Assembly (NCBI RefSeq): GCF_036226465.1
Contig: NZ_CP108476.1
Span: forward strand, 496,001 to 560,000
Reading direction: 5' to 3'
Length of the DNA stretch: 64,000 nt
Source of the DNA: Kitasatospora sp. NBC_01250
GTDB taxonomy: Bacteria; Actinomycetota; Actinomycetes; Streptomycetales; Streptomycetaceae
Below are positions 52,562 through 61,400 of the stretch, in pieces (position 1 is the stretch's first letter; each line of letters starts with the position of its first letter). The position numbers and the translations under genes are program-made. Under the pieces are notes generated by a model. The model was not told the DNA's origin and did not search any database. It worked only from the letters and a program-made list of their open reading frames with translations.

Positions 52562-53362
52562 GTGCAAAAGATCATCGAGTTCCCCGACCTGCTGCGACTG
52601 ATCGACGAGCGATCGACCGCCTTCCGCGCCGCGATCGCCGCCGCGCCCGGCCTCGACGTGCAGGTGCCGACCTGCCCCGAGTGGACGCTGTTCGATCTGG
52701 TGCAGCACCTGGGCGGGGGACGTCGCTCCTGGGCCGACACCATCGCCGCCGGGCCCGACGCCGCCGGCCGGGTCAGGTCCGCCTCGCACGCCGCTCCGGT
52801 CGGGCCCCAGGAGCGCGAGGCGCTGCTGGCCTGGCTGGCCGCATCGACGCAGCAACTCGTGGACGCACTGTGGGAGGCCGGCCCGGAGCGCGGCTGCTGG
52901 ACGTGGTGGGGCGGCTCGCAGTCGCCGCCGACCTGCGGTGCCGTCGCCCGGCACCAGCTCCAGGAGATCTCGGTGCACACCTACGACGCCCAGCTCACCG
53001 TGGGCGCCCCGCAGCCGCTGCCGGCCGAGGTGGCGCTCGACGGCGCCGAGGACTTCCTGTCCACCTGCTGCGCGACGCCGAGCGCCTGGCCGCACGAGCC
53101 CACAGCCTTCGACTTCCACGCCGCCGAGGGCCGCTCCTGGCGCCTGACGGTCGACGGTGACGGCGCACGCTACACCCGCATCCCCGCGCCCGGCAGCACG
53201 CCCGCCGCCGGCGAGACCCTCGAGCCGGCCGGCGCCTGCGTCCACGGCACGGCGAGCGAGCTGGTCCTGTTCATGTACGACCGCATCCCGCTGGACTCCC
53301 TGCGGGTCGAGGGAGACCGGGGCCTGATCGACCTGCTCCGCGCCTGGGAGCCGGCGGAGTAG
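52562..53362 (+). CDS. mycothiol-dependent maleylpyruvate isomerase family protein
   Basis: A 266-residue protein with a GTG start. The N-terminal DinB-like domain has CPEWTLFDLVQHLGGGRRSW and RHQLQEISVHTYDAQLTVG, with the metal His residues, as in MDMPI enzymes. The C-terminal domain (about 180-265) is the small SCP-2-like part. Members act with mycothiol on ring-cleavage products or as thiol-transfer enzymes. It is divergent from the PadR-monooxygenase operon and shares the operator region. Both may therefore handle the same aromatic compound. Confidence 0.88.
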   Translation: MQKIIEFPDLLRLIDERSTAFRAAIAAAPGLDVQVPTCPEWTLFDLVQHLGGGRRSWADTIAAGPDAAGRVRSASHAAPVGPQEREALLAWLAASTQQLVDALWEAGPERGCWTWWGGSQSPPTCGAVARHQLQEISVHTYDAQLTVGAPQPLPAEVALDGAEDFLSTCCATPSAWPHEPTAFDFHAAEGRSWRLTVDGDGARYTRIPAPGSTPAAGETLEPAGACVHGTASELVLFMYDRIPLDSLRVEGDRGLIDLLRAWEPAE

Positions 53363-53404
53363 ACACACCGCTGCCGCCCCGAAGGTGCGCCGGTCCGGCC
53401 CGCG

Positions 53405-53857
53405 TCAGCCGGCGCACCGCTCCTGCGGGGTGCAGCAGGCAACGGTGTCGCACTCGGCGTCCGGTGCCACGGCGCTCTTGCCGAGGGTGTCGGCGTCGGC
53501 CTTGACCACGTAGACCTCCCAGGGCTCCCGGCCGGGACCGGTGACCCAGACCTTGTCCTGGAGCGCGTAGCAGCAGGAGGTGTCGTTCTCCGCGACGGTG
53601 GCCAGGCCGACGCCCTCCAGGCGGGTGGTGGCGGCGACGACCTGTTCGGTGGAGGCGACTTCGACGCCGAGGTGGTCCAGGCGGGTGTCCTCGCCGCTCG
53701 CCCCCTCGATGAGGACGAGCTTGAGCGGGGGCTCGGTGATGGCGAAGTTCGCGTAGCCGGGGCGCCGCTTGGCCGGCTCGGTGTTGAAGAGCTTGGCATA
53801 GAAGGCGATCGAGCCTTCGAGGTCGGCGACGCGCAGGGCGAGTTGGACACGGGACAT
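53405..53857 (-). CDS. ArsI/CadI family dioxygenase-like VOC protein
   Basis: A 150-residue vicinal-oxygen-chelate protein. It has the domain start MSRVQLALRVADLEGSIAF, the vicinal Cys motif TSCCYALQDKVWV, and an added Cys-rich C-terminus ending CDTVACCTPQERCAG. Those Cys residues are what ArsI C-As lyases and CadI cadmium-induced proteins carry. ArsI uses Fe(II) to demethylate methylarsenite. It is divergent from arsR across the palindrome at 53884-53903, so arsenic or metal should induce it. Confidence 0.9.
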   Translation of the reverse strand: MSRVQLALRVADLEGSIAFYAKLFNTEPAKRRPGYANFAITEPPLKLVLIEGASGEDTRLDHLGVEVASTEQVVAATTRLEGVGLATVAENDTSCCYALQDKVWVTGPGREPWEVYVVKADADTLGKSAVAPDAECDTVACCTPQERCAG

Positions 53858-53883
53858 GGTGGCCTCCAGGAGCCTGGGGTCTT

Positions 53884-53903
53884 GTATCGACAGTTGTCGA
53901 TAC
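53884..53903. promoter_or_regulatory. ArsR operator palindrome
   Basis: GTATCGACAGTTGTCGATAC has 9-bp perfect arms with a 2-bp centre. It lies 27 bp from the ArsI-like start and 44 bp from the arsR start, between the divergent genes. ArsR proteins bind such ATxGACA-like palindromes and leave on arsenite binding. Confidence 0.88.
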
Positions 53904-53946
53904 AGCCACCTTGCGCCTCTGCTTTGACGGCTGTCAACATAGACGC

Positions 53947-54345
53947 ATGTCGAAGTCGAAGTCAGAGCTGACTGTTCTCCGGCGGGACGACGCCGTGGCG
54001 TGCTGCTCGCCGATGGTCCGCGAGCCGCTGGGCGAGGAGGCGGCCGTCGACCTGGCCCGGATGTTCAAGGCGCTGTCGGACCCGGTCCGGCTGCGGCTGC
54101 TGTCGCTGATCGCCTCGCACGAGGGCGGCGAGGCGTGCGTCTGTGACCTGACCGGCCCGTTCGACGTCTCCCAGCCGACCATCTCGCACCACCTGAAGGT
54201 GCTGCGCGAGGCCGGCCTGGTCGACTCCGAGCGTCGCGGGACCTGGGTCTACTACTGGGTGCTGCCCGCGGCGCTGGCCCAGCTGTCCGCCCTGCTCCAG
54301 ACTCCGGCCGGCACCGCCGCCGCGGCCGCGGGGAGCATCGGATGA
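53947..54345 (+). CDS. arsR: ArsR family arsenical-resistance repressor
   Basis: A 132-residue winged-helix repressor starting MSKSKSELTVLRRDD. It has an N-terminal AVACCSP Cys pair, the core FKALSDPVRLRLLSLIA, and EACVCDLTGPFDVSQPTISHHLKVL, in which the Cys residues form the arsenite-binding site. The recognition helix SQPTISHHLKV is typical. It overlaps the aquaporin gene by ATGA and shares an operator with the ArsI-like gene. It therefore controls the whole island. Confidence 0.94.
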   Translation: MSKSKSELTVLRRDDAVACCSPMVREPLGEEAAVDLARMFKALSDPVRLRLLSLIASHEGGEACVCDLTGPFDVSQPTISHHLKVLREAGLVDSERRGTWVYYWVLPAALAQLSALLQTPAGTAAAAAGSIG

Positions 54346-55103
54346 CGCAGACGGCATCGCTGGGGCGCCGGGCCGCCGTCGAGTGCGTCGGGACCGGCGC
54401 GCTGGTCGCGGTGGCGGTCGGCGCCGGCGTCCAGGCCACCGCGCTCTCCCGGGACGCCGGCGTGCAGTTGCTCGCCTGCTCCCTGGCCACGGTCTTCGGC
54501 CTGGGCGTGCTGCTCGCCCTGTTCGGCCCGATATCCGGCGCCCACCTCAACCCGGTCGTCACGCTGGCCGCCTGGTGGCACGGTCGCCGCGAAGGCGCGG
54601 GGCCGGGTGCACGTGAGGCCGCCGCCTACATCCCGGCGCAGGTCGCCGGTGCGATCGGCGGCGCGGTGCTGGCGAACGCGATGTTCGCGCAGCCGCTGGT
54701 GCGTTGGTCGACCCACGACCGGTCGGCCCCGCACCTGTGGCTGGGTGAGGCCGTGGCGACCGCGGGACTGGTCCTGCTGGCCTTCGGCCTGACCCGCACC
54801 GGCCGCGCGCACCTCGCCCCGGTCGCCGTCGCCTGCTACATCGGCGCGGCGTACTGGTTCACCTCCTCGACCAGCTTCGCCAACCCCGCCCTCACGATCG
54901 GCCGGGCCTTCACCGACACCGCCCCCGGGATCGCCCCCGCCTCCGTCCTGCCGTTCGTCGCCGCCCAGTTGGTGGGCCTGGTGGTGGGCGTCGCCCTGGC
55001 CGCCGTGCTGTTCGGCCGCGCCGCACCCGCCGCCGCACCCGCCGCTGCGCAGGACGCCGTCGTGCCGCACGCCGAGGACCAGCCCGCCGCCTCCGGCCAC
55101 TGA
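54342..55103 (+). CDS. aqpS: aquaglyceroporin-type channel, AqpS-like
   Basis: A 253-residue major intrinsic protein with six helices. The two NPA-like boxes are HLNPVVTLA and FANPALTIGRAF, so the first has Val in place of Ala. In ars operons such channels (AqpS) let arsenite leave the cell after arsenate reduction. It is overlapped by arsR and followed after 48 bp by arsC, which fits. An active ArsB or Acr3 pump is not present in this island, so the channel likely gives the exit path. The C-terminus is an Ala-rich tail. Confidence 0.88.
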   Translation: MTQTASLGRRAAVECVGTGALVAVAVGAGVQATALSRDAGVQLLACSLATVFGLGVLLALFGPISGAHLNPVVTLAAWWHGRREGAGPGAREAAAYIPAQVAGAIGGAVLANAMFAQPLVRWSTHDRSAPHLWLGEAVATAGLVLLAFGLTRTGRAHLAPVAVACYIGAAYWFTSSTSFANPALTIGRAFTDTAPGIAPASVLPFVAAQLVGLVVGVALAAVLFGRAAPAAAPAAAQDAVVPHAEDQPAASGH

Positions 55104-55151
55104 CCCCGCCCGCCCCGCGCTCCCTCGCTTCCCTCCCGGAGGAACCCGTTC

Positions 55152-55622
55152 ATGAGCAGTGCTGCCGAGCCGTCCGTGGCGTCCGAGCTGTCCGTGGTGT
55201 CCGTACCGTCCGTGCTGTTCGTCTGCGTGCACAACGCGGGCCGCTCGCAGATGGCCGCCGCCTTCCTCACCCACCTCGGCCGGGACGGGGTCGAGGTGCG
55301 CTCGGCCGGTTCCGCCCCGGCGGACGCGGTGAACCCGGCCGTGGTCGAGGCGATGCGCGAGGTCGGCATCGACCTCTCGGCCGAGGTGCCCAAGGTGCTG
55401 ACCGTCGAGGCGGTGCAGGCCTCCGACGTGGTGGTCACCATGGGCTGCGGGGACGCCTGCCCGTACTTCCCCGGCAAGCGCTACCTGGACTGGGCGTTGG
55501 AGGACCCGGCCGGCCAGGGCGTGGACGCCGTCCGCCCGATCCGCGACCGGATCGAGCAGCGCGTCCGCGCCCTGCTGACCGAGCTCGGCATCGAGGCCGC
55601 CGGGTGGGCACCGGCGCCGTGA
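55152..55622 (+). CDS. arsC: arsenate reductase, low-molecular-weight PTP fold
   Basis: A 156-residue protein. After a Ser/Val-rich stretch of about 18 residues comes the P-loop CVHNAGRSQM, where Cys25 is the nucleophile and Arg31 completes the CX5R motif. A second conserved block GCGDACPYFPG and DWALEDPAGQ fit the thioredoxin/mycothiol-dependent ArsC family. It reduces arsenate to arsenite, which leaves through the channel. It ends inside the start of the next gene (19 bp overlap). The gene start could be further in, near the PSVLFVC strand. Confidence 0.94.
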   Translation: MSSAAEPSVASELSVVSVPSVLFVCVHNAGRSQMAAAFLTHLGRDGVEVRSAGSAPADAVNPAVVEAMREVGIDLSAEVPKVLTVEAVQASDVVVTMGCGDACPYFPGKRYLDWALEDPAGQGVDAVRPIRDRIEQRVRALLTELGIEAAGWAPAP

Positions 55623-56143
55623 CCGTCTCGGCGATGCGCACCGAGCACGCCGAGCAGGTGCTGGCCCTCTACCAGCTGGGCATCGACAGCGGCGACTCAA
55701 CCTTCGAGACCGCCGCGCCGTCCTGGGAGGCGTTCGATGCCGCCCGGCTTCCGGGGCACCGCCTGGTCGCCATCGACGGGGACGAGGCCGGGGACGGCCG
55801 TGGCGACGGCGACAAGCACGGCCGGGTGCTCGGTTGGGCCGCGGTGTCGCCGGTCTCCGACCGGTGCGCCTACGCCGGCGTGGTCGAGCACTCCGTCTAC
55901 GTCCACCCCGGCGCCCGAGGCCGCGGCGTGGGCCTGGCCCTGCTGCGCGCACTGCTGGCCTCCACCGACGCCGCCGGGATCTGGACCGTGCAGTCCGGCA
56001 TCTTCCCGGAGAACACCGCCAGCCTCGCCCTGCACGCCCGGGCCGGCTTCCGCGTGGTCGGCACCCGCGAGCGCCTGGGGCGCCACCACGGCCGCTGGCG
56101 CGACGTCGTCCTCGTCGAGCGCCGCAGCCCTGCGGTCGGCTGA
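55604..56143 (+). CDS. arsN: GNAT acetyltransferase, ArsN-like
   Basis: A 179-residue protein with a GTG start that overlaps arsC by 19 bp. It belongs to the phosphinothricin-type GNAT acetyltransferases: LYQLGIDSGDSTFETAAPSW, VEHSVYVHPGARGRGVGLAL (acetyl-CoA loop) and NTASLALHARAGFRVVGTRE. ArsN1 proteins in ars operons acetylate the antibiotic arsinothricin or phosphinothricin. The sequence fits, but the substrate is inferred from the operon. An ATG at 55634 is a possible shorter start. Confidence 0.8.
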   Translation: MGTGAVTVSAMRTEHAEQVLALYQLGIDSGDSTFETAAPSWEAFDAARLPGHRLVAIDGDEAGDGRGDGDKHGRVLGWAAVSPVSDRCAYAGVVEHSVYVHPGARGRGVGLALLRALLASTDAAGIWTVQSGIFPENTASLALHARAGFRVVGTRERLGRHHGRWRDVVLVERRSPAVG

Positions 56144-56237
56144 CGCCCACCGCACAACCGCACAGCCATACATCCGCACAACCGCGCAGCCACAAAGGCA
56201 CTGGCCCGGCGGACTACCAGGGTGGGAGAATCACCCC

Positions 56238-56759
56238 ATGACTGAGCGAAAGCCCGCAGGCCTCAGTTTCGAGTCCTGGATCGACCGGCAGATCCGCGAG
56301 GCGGAGGAGCGCGGCGAGTTCGCCGAGCTGCCCGGCCTGGGAAAGCCGCTGCCCGGTGCGAACGTGCCCTACGACGAGATGTGGTGGCTCAAACAGAAGA
56401 TGGTCCAGGAGGGCCACGGGGCGATCCTGCAGCCGACCCTCGCGCTGCGCAAGGAGATCGAGGACACCCTGGCCGAGGCCGCGAGAGCCGCGGCCGAGTC
56501 GCGCGTGCGTGAACTCCTGGAGCCGGTGAACGAGAAGATCGCCGCCAACCTGCGCATGCCGCCGCCCGGCCCACCGCTCGGCTACACACCGATCGACATC
56601 GACGCGTTCGTGTCCCAGTGGCGGCAGGCCCGCAGCAGCGGGGACGGCGCCCGGTCGCAGCACGCGGCAGCGGCGGGCTCCCCGCACGGGGTCCGGCCCG
56701 CGCCGGGCAGCGGCAGCCGGTGGCGGCTGCGCCTCCCCCGTCTACGGCGCCACGACTGA
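56238..56759 (+). CDS. DUF1992 (DnaJC28-like) domain protein
   Basis: A 173-residue protein. Residues 10-75 form the DUF1992 domain: SWIDRQIREAEERGEFAELP, GLGKPLPGANVPYDEMWWLK and LKQKMVQEGHGAILQP. This family is conserved in actinobacteria and its role is unknown; some members are found next to chaperone genes. The C-terminal 70 residues are Pro/Gly/Ser-rich and probably disordered. No partner is close; the ars island ends 95 bp before it. Confidence 0.87.
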   Translation: MTERKPAGLSFESWIDRQIREAEERGEFAELPGLGKPLPGANVPYDEMWWLKQKMVQEGHGAILQPTLALRKEIEDTLAEAARAAAESRVRELLEPVNEKIAANLRMPPPGPPLGYTPIDIDAFVSQWRQARSSGDGARSQHAAAAGSPHGVRPAPGSGSRWRLRLPRLRRHD

Positions 56760-56973
56760 CCCAGCACGACGGACGCAGCACACGAGCGCGGCCCTGGGCG
56801 CCGGAGAGGCGGAGAGGGGGAGGAGCATCAGAGCGGGCGTGTGCCCGGTCAGGGCACCGATGCGATGTCGAACCTCGTTCCTTCGAGGCCCAGTTGAGCC
56901 CTCGGGAGCACGGCAGCCCTGGGAGCGGCAGGGACTGCTGCGCAGGGTGGCTTTGACGGGTACCGTCGAGCGC

Positions 56974-57600
56974 ATGACTGAACCGAGCGACTGGACCTAC
57001 GTGGTGACCGACATCGAGGTGGACGGCCCGTGGGCCGGCCCGAACTCGATGCGGTCCTTCGCCTCCGTTGCCACGACCACGGACGGACGGACCTTCGGCG
57101 AGTTCGAGGCCGTCCTCGAACCACTTCCCGGGTCGGCACCGAACCCGCACACCAAGGAGTGGTTCGATTCCGAGCCCGGCGCATGGGAGGCCGCGACGAC
57201 CGATCCGGAGCCCGTCGTCTCCGTGATGAGCAGGTACGTCGGGTGGATCCAGTCATTGCCCGGCCAACGGGCCTTCGCCGCAGCACCGTTGTCCTTCGAC
57301 GGAACCTGGATCGACTACTACCTGCGCCGGTTCACCCCGTACGGACTGCACCAGGGCCCCTACGAGCAGGACCTCCTCTTTCACGGCCCGGCGCTCTGCC
57401 TGCGCTCGTACACGGCGGCCCTGACCGGCCGGCCGGCCGCCGACCTCCCGGCACCGGCGCTGCCCCCGCACTGGCTCGGCGATGTGCAGCACACCCACCG
57501 GGCGATCGACGACGCGCGCGGCTTCGCCAACCTGCTGCACTTCCTCGCCCGGAACGCCGGGACACCGGCCATCACCTTCGATGCCCCGCAGTCCGGCTGA
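56974..57600 (+). CDS. DEDDh-type 3'-5' exonuclease-like protein
   Basis: A 208-residue protein. The Exo I motif is VVTDIEVDGP (Asp13 and Glu15), Exo II is LSFDGTWIDYYL, and Exo III is HTHRAIDDARGFANLL (His and Asp). This is the DEDDh RNase T/DnaQ set in the right order. Unlike DnaQ the Exo II motif has FDG. The protein is single-domain and stands alone, so it may act on small nucleic acids; the target is not known. The upstream open frame from 56839 is not gene-like; the ATG at 56974 fits. Confidence 0.88.
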   Translation: MTEPSDWTYVVTDIEVDGPWAGPNSMRSFASVATTTDGRTFGEFEAVLEPLPGSAPNPHTKEWFDSEPGAWEAATTDPEPVVSVMSRYVGWIQSLPGQRAFAAAPLSFDGTWIDYYLRRFTPYGLHQGPYEQDLLFHGPALCLRSYTAALTGRPAADLPAPALPPHWLGDVQHTHRAIDDARGFANLLHFLARNAGTPAITFDAPQSG

Positions 57601-57659
57601 GGGTTCTGGCCGGATCAATTCAGAGGTCGACAGGGTGCGGGTGTTGGCAGGATAGGGGC

Positions 57660-58382
57660 ATGTCGATGGATCCCTTGGTGGTCAGGGCCCGCGGGCTGTG
57701 GGAGGAACTGGCGTCGGTGCCGGTGTCGTTCGGGTCGGCGGGCGGGGTGAGCGTGGGTGTCTCGCCGACGTCGCGGATCTGCCCGGCCGGTTGGGTCGGC
57801 GTGGTGTCGGTGGGAGGGTCGGCGATCGTGACCGCGCCCGGCGAGGGGGCGGCCGCGCTGGTGCGGGAGGCTCTGGCGATGCTGCCGGTGGCGGCGGTCA
57901 CGCAGGCCGAGGCGGTGCGTGGGGTGCTGCCGGTGGCGCGGGTGCTCGGGCCGGCGGCGTTGGCCTATGTGTCCGAGGACCGGTTCCGTCCCGCCCCGTC
58001 AGGCTCCCTGACGGTGGAGCAGCTCCCGGGCGAGCACCGGGAGCTGCGCGGCCTGGAGGAGCGGGCGGGCGAGGAGGACAGCCGCGAGGCCGGACTGTGG
58101 GAGATCACCTCGCCCGCGTTCGTGGTGCGTGACGCCGGCGAGGTGGTCGCCGCGGCCGGCTACCGGTCGTGGCCGAGCCGGACCGCGCACATCAGCGTGC
58201 TGACGGCACCCGCGTGGCGCGGGCGCGGGCTGGCCCGGGTGACGGGCTCGGCGGCGGCCGCACACGCGCTCGCGGCCGGCCTGCTGCCGCAGTGGCGGGC
58301 CCGGGTTCCGGCGTCGCGGCGGGTTGCGGTCGCCCTGGGCTTCGAGGAGGTGGGGGCGCAGCTCAGCATCGAGCTGCGGTAG
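57660..58382 (+). CDS. GNAT family N-acetyltransferase
   Basis: A 240-residue protein with GCAGGATAGGGG just before the ATG. The C-terminal half is a GNAT domain, with AAGYRSWPSRTAHISVLTAP and the acetyl-CoA loop RGRGLARVTGSAAAAHALAAGL, and GFEEVGAQLSIEL at the end. The N-terminal half (about residues 1-130) is a distinct, Val/Gly-rich domain found in a set of actinobacterial GNAT proteins. Acceptor unknown. It is separated by about 85 bp from the convergent secreted protein. Confidence 0.85.
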   Translation: MSMDPLVVRARGLWEELASVPVSFGSAGGVSVGVSPTSRICPAGWVGVVSVGGSAIVTAPGEGAAALVREALAMLPVAAVTQAEAVRGVLPVARVLGPAALAYVSEDRFRPAPSGSLTVEQLPGEHRELRGLEERAGEEDSREAGLWEITSPAFVVRDAGEVVAAAGYRSWPSRTAHISVLTAPAWRGRGLARVTGSAAAAHALAAGLLPQWRARVPASRRVAVALGFEEVGAQLSIELR

Positions 58383-58468
58383 CCGGGCGAGGGTGACGCC
58401 CGCCTACCTTCCTGCGGACCGTGGGTGCAGCGCTGGTGCCCGAGCGCCTGGGACCGGCGCAGCACCCG

Positions 58469-61400
58469 TCAGGCGAATCCGCTGCTGACCCAGGCGGCGA
58501 CCGAGCCGTCGGATCCGACGACGAGGTACGCGGCGAGGCCGCCGCCCCAGAGATCGGCGAACTCGACGCGGTTGGCCGAGCCGACGCCGGAGGCGGCCGT
58601 GCCCTGCTGGCCCCAGGACCAGCCGCTCTGTGCCGTCCCGCCGCCGTTCTTCCAGGCCTGCACCGAGGTGTCCGGGTTGACGACCAGGTAGTCGGCCCGG
58701 TCGCTTCCGTAGAGCGGTGCGAGGCGGATCTGGCTGCCGGGGGCGCCGACGCCGCTGGCGATCTGGCCGTACGGGATCCAGACGATGTTCCCGCTGGGGT
58801 TGGTTCCGGCGTTGATGTAGTCGGTGATCGCGCCAGTGACGGGGTCGAGGATGAGGTAGTCCGCGCGTCCGCTGCCCCAGACGTCGGCGAAGCGGACCTC
58901 GCTGCCGGGTGCGGCGCCCGTGGCGATCTCACCCTTGGGGATCCACACGATGCCGCCCTTGCCGTCCGGTCCGCCGTTCATCCATGCGGTGACCGCGCCG
59001 TTGGCCGGGTCGACGGCGAGGTAGTCCGCCCGGCCGGTGCCGAAGACCGACGCGAGGACGATGTCGCTGCCGGGGGCGCCGACGCCGGTGGCCACGGTGG
59101 TGGGGCCGCTCCAGGACGGGGCTCCCGAGGGCACCCCGGTGTTGGCCCAGGCCTGCACGGAGCCGTCGGAGTTGACCTTGAGGTAGTCCGCACGGCCGGT
59201 GCCGTAGAGGTTGGCGAACTGGATCTGGGAGGCGACGCCGTCGACGACCGCGCCCTGCGGCGCCCACCACCAGCCGCCGTTGAGCGACCCGTTGCTCATC
59301 CAAGCCTGCACCGTGCCGTCGGCGGGGTCGACGTCCAGGTAGTCGGCCCGACCGGTGGCCGTCACCGGGGCGAACTGGATGTCCGTGCCGGGGCTGCCGA
59401 CTCCAGTGGCGACCGTTCCAACCTGGTTCCAGGTGACGCCCGAGGGGCCGGTCCCGGCGTTGAACCAGGCTTGCACCGAGCCGTTGGCGGGGTTGACGTC
59501 GAGGTAGTCGGCCCGGCCGTCACCGGTCAGATCCGCGAACTGGATCCGGCTGCCCGGGTCGCCGACGCCGGTGGCGACGGTGCCCTGCGGGGGCCAGACC
59601 CAGCCGTTGCCGCTGTCACCGCCGTTCTGCCACTCCTGCACCGACCCGTCGGAGTTGACCACCAGGTAGTCCGCCTTGCCGTCGCCGTTGAGGTCGGCGA
59701 ACACGACGCGGCTGGTGCTCGGCGGTCCGACGCCCACGGCGACACCGGGCACCGACGTCCAGCTGTAGTGGCCGGAGGTGCCCGGGCCGTTGTTCTGCCA
59801 CATGTCGACCTCGCCGGTGACCGGGTTGACGTCGAGGTAGTCGGCCCGGCCGTCACCGGTCAGATCCGCGAACTGGATCCGGCTGCCCGGGTCGCCGTGG
59901 CCGACGCCCTCCGCGGCACCGGCGATCTCGCCGAGGAACTTCCAGGCGATGTTTCCCGACGGGCTCCAGCCTTCGTTCAGCCAGGCGTCCACGCTGCCGT
60001 CGGCGTTGATCTGCAGGTAGTCGGCCCGGCCGTCGCCGTCGAGGTCGGCGAACTGGACGTGCGCCCCGGCCGGCAGCGGTTTGGCGCCGGGCTGGTCGGA
60101 GGCCGCGCCCACACCCCAGTCCCCGGCGACCTGGCCCCGGGAGCCCCAGAGCGGTTGGCCGCACACGGCGCCGTTCGCGGACGGTGCGGGCTGGAACCAG
60201 TGGTGGCCGATGTCCGCCGCGGCGATGGCCTGGTTCCAGTCGACGGCCATCTTGGCGTAGCCGGTGTCGTTGGGGTGCAGGCCGTCGGCGAGGTCGGACA
60301 GCCGCACCGCGCCCTGGTCGACCCAGCCGATGCGCTCACCGGCGCCCTGCTGCTGGGCCACCCACGCGGACACCTGGGTGTTGAACGCCGCCATGTTGGC
60401 CGCGACGGTCGGGTCGGGTGTGGGGATCAGCGCGGAGACCAGGACGGTGGTCGTGGGATCGTCGGCCAGGATGCTGTCGACGAGGTTCTCCAGGGCGGCG
60501 GCGGCCGTGGCCGGGGCACCGCCGCGGTTGATGTCGTTGGTGCCGATGTCCAGCAGGACGACGTTCGGCTGGAAGGCCGTGACGGTGCAGTGCTCGATGC
60601 CCGCGAGCTGGGATATCGTCCAGCCGCTGAGGCCCTCGTTGGCGAACTGCGCGCACCCGCTGCCCGCTTCGAGCGCACCGGTGAACTGGTAGGAGTCCCC
60701 CACCGTGCTCAGATCGTTCTCGAGGTCGCACCGGTAGCTCGAACCGGTCGAGCTCTGGACGCCGTAGGTGATCGAGTCGCCGAAAGCCAGTGGCCGCAGC
60801 GGGATCCCGACCTGCGGCGCGCGGCCGTAGGCCTGCTGGAAGGCCTGGGCCAGGGACTTCCAGGCGCCGGCGCCGGTCTGGCCGACGAACGCGCCGATCC
60901 CGGTGCTGAGCGTCTGCGCTCTGCTCGGGAGCATGCCGAACCACTTCGCGGCGCCCGCGAGCCCGCCGCCGGCGCTCTGACCGGACGTCGTGAGGATCCC
61001 GGCGAGGTCGGCCGAGGCCCACCCGAGGAAGCCGCCGACCGCGGTCGCACCGGTCGCACCGGTCGCGGCGATCAGGCCGGCCCCGATGATCTTCGCCCAG
61101 TCGTCGCCGGAACCCAGGTCCCCGTTGACGAGGGCCGCGTCGAGGACCGACCAGCTGAAACCCTGGACGAAGGCGAAGACCGGGCCGCAGTCGGTGAGCG
61201 CGGCCGGGGAGCCCGGAGCGAACGCCAGCGTGCAGAGCGCGCCCGCGGCGAAGCCGGTGAGGGTCGCGACGGTCCCCGCGACGGTGTCCGCGGTCCAGCC
61301 GGGGACCTCGGCGTTCGCCTGCACGTCCGCGGCGGGTATGTCGGCCGTCAGGTCGCTGGTGGCGGTCGCGCCGGAGCCGGTGGAGGCCACCGTCATGCTG

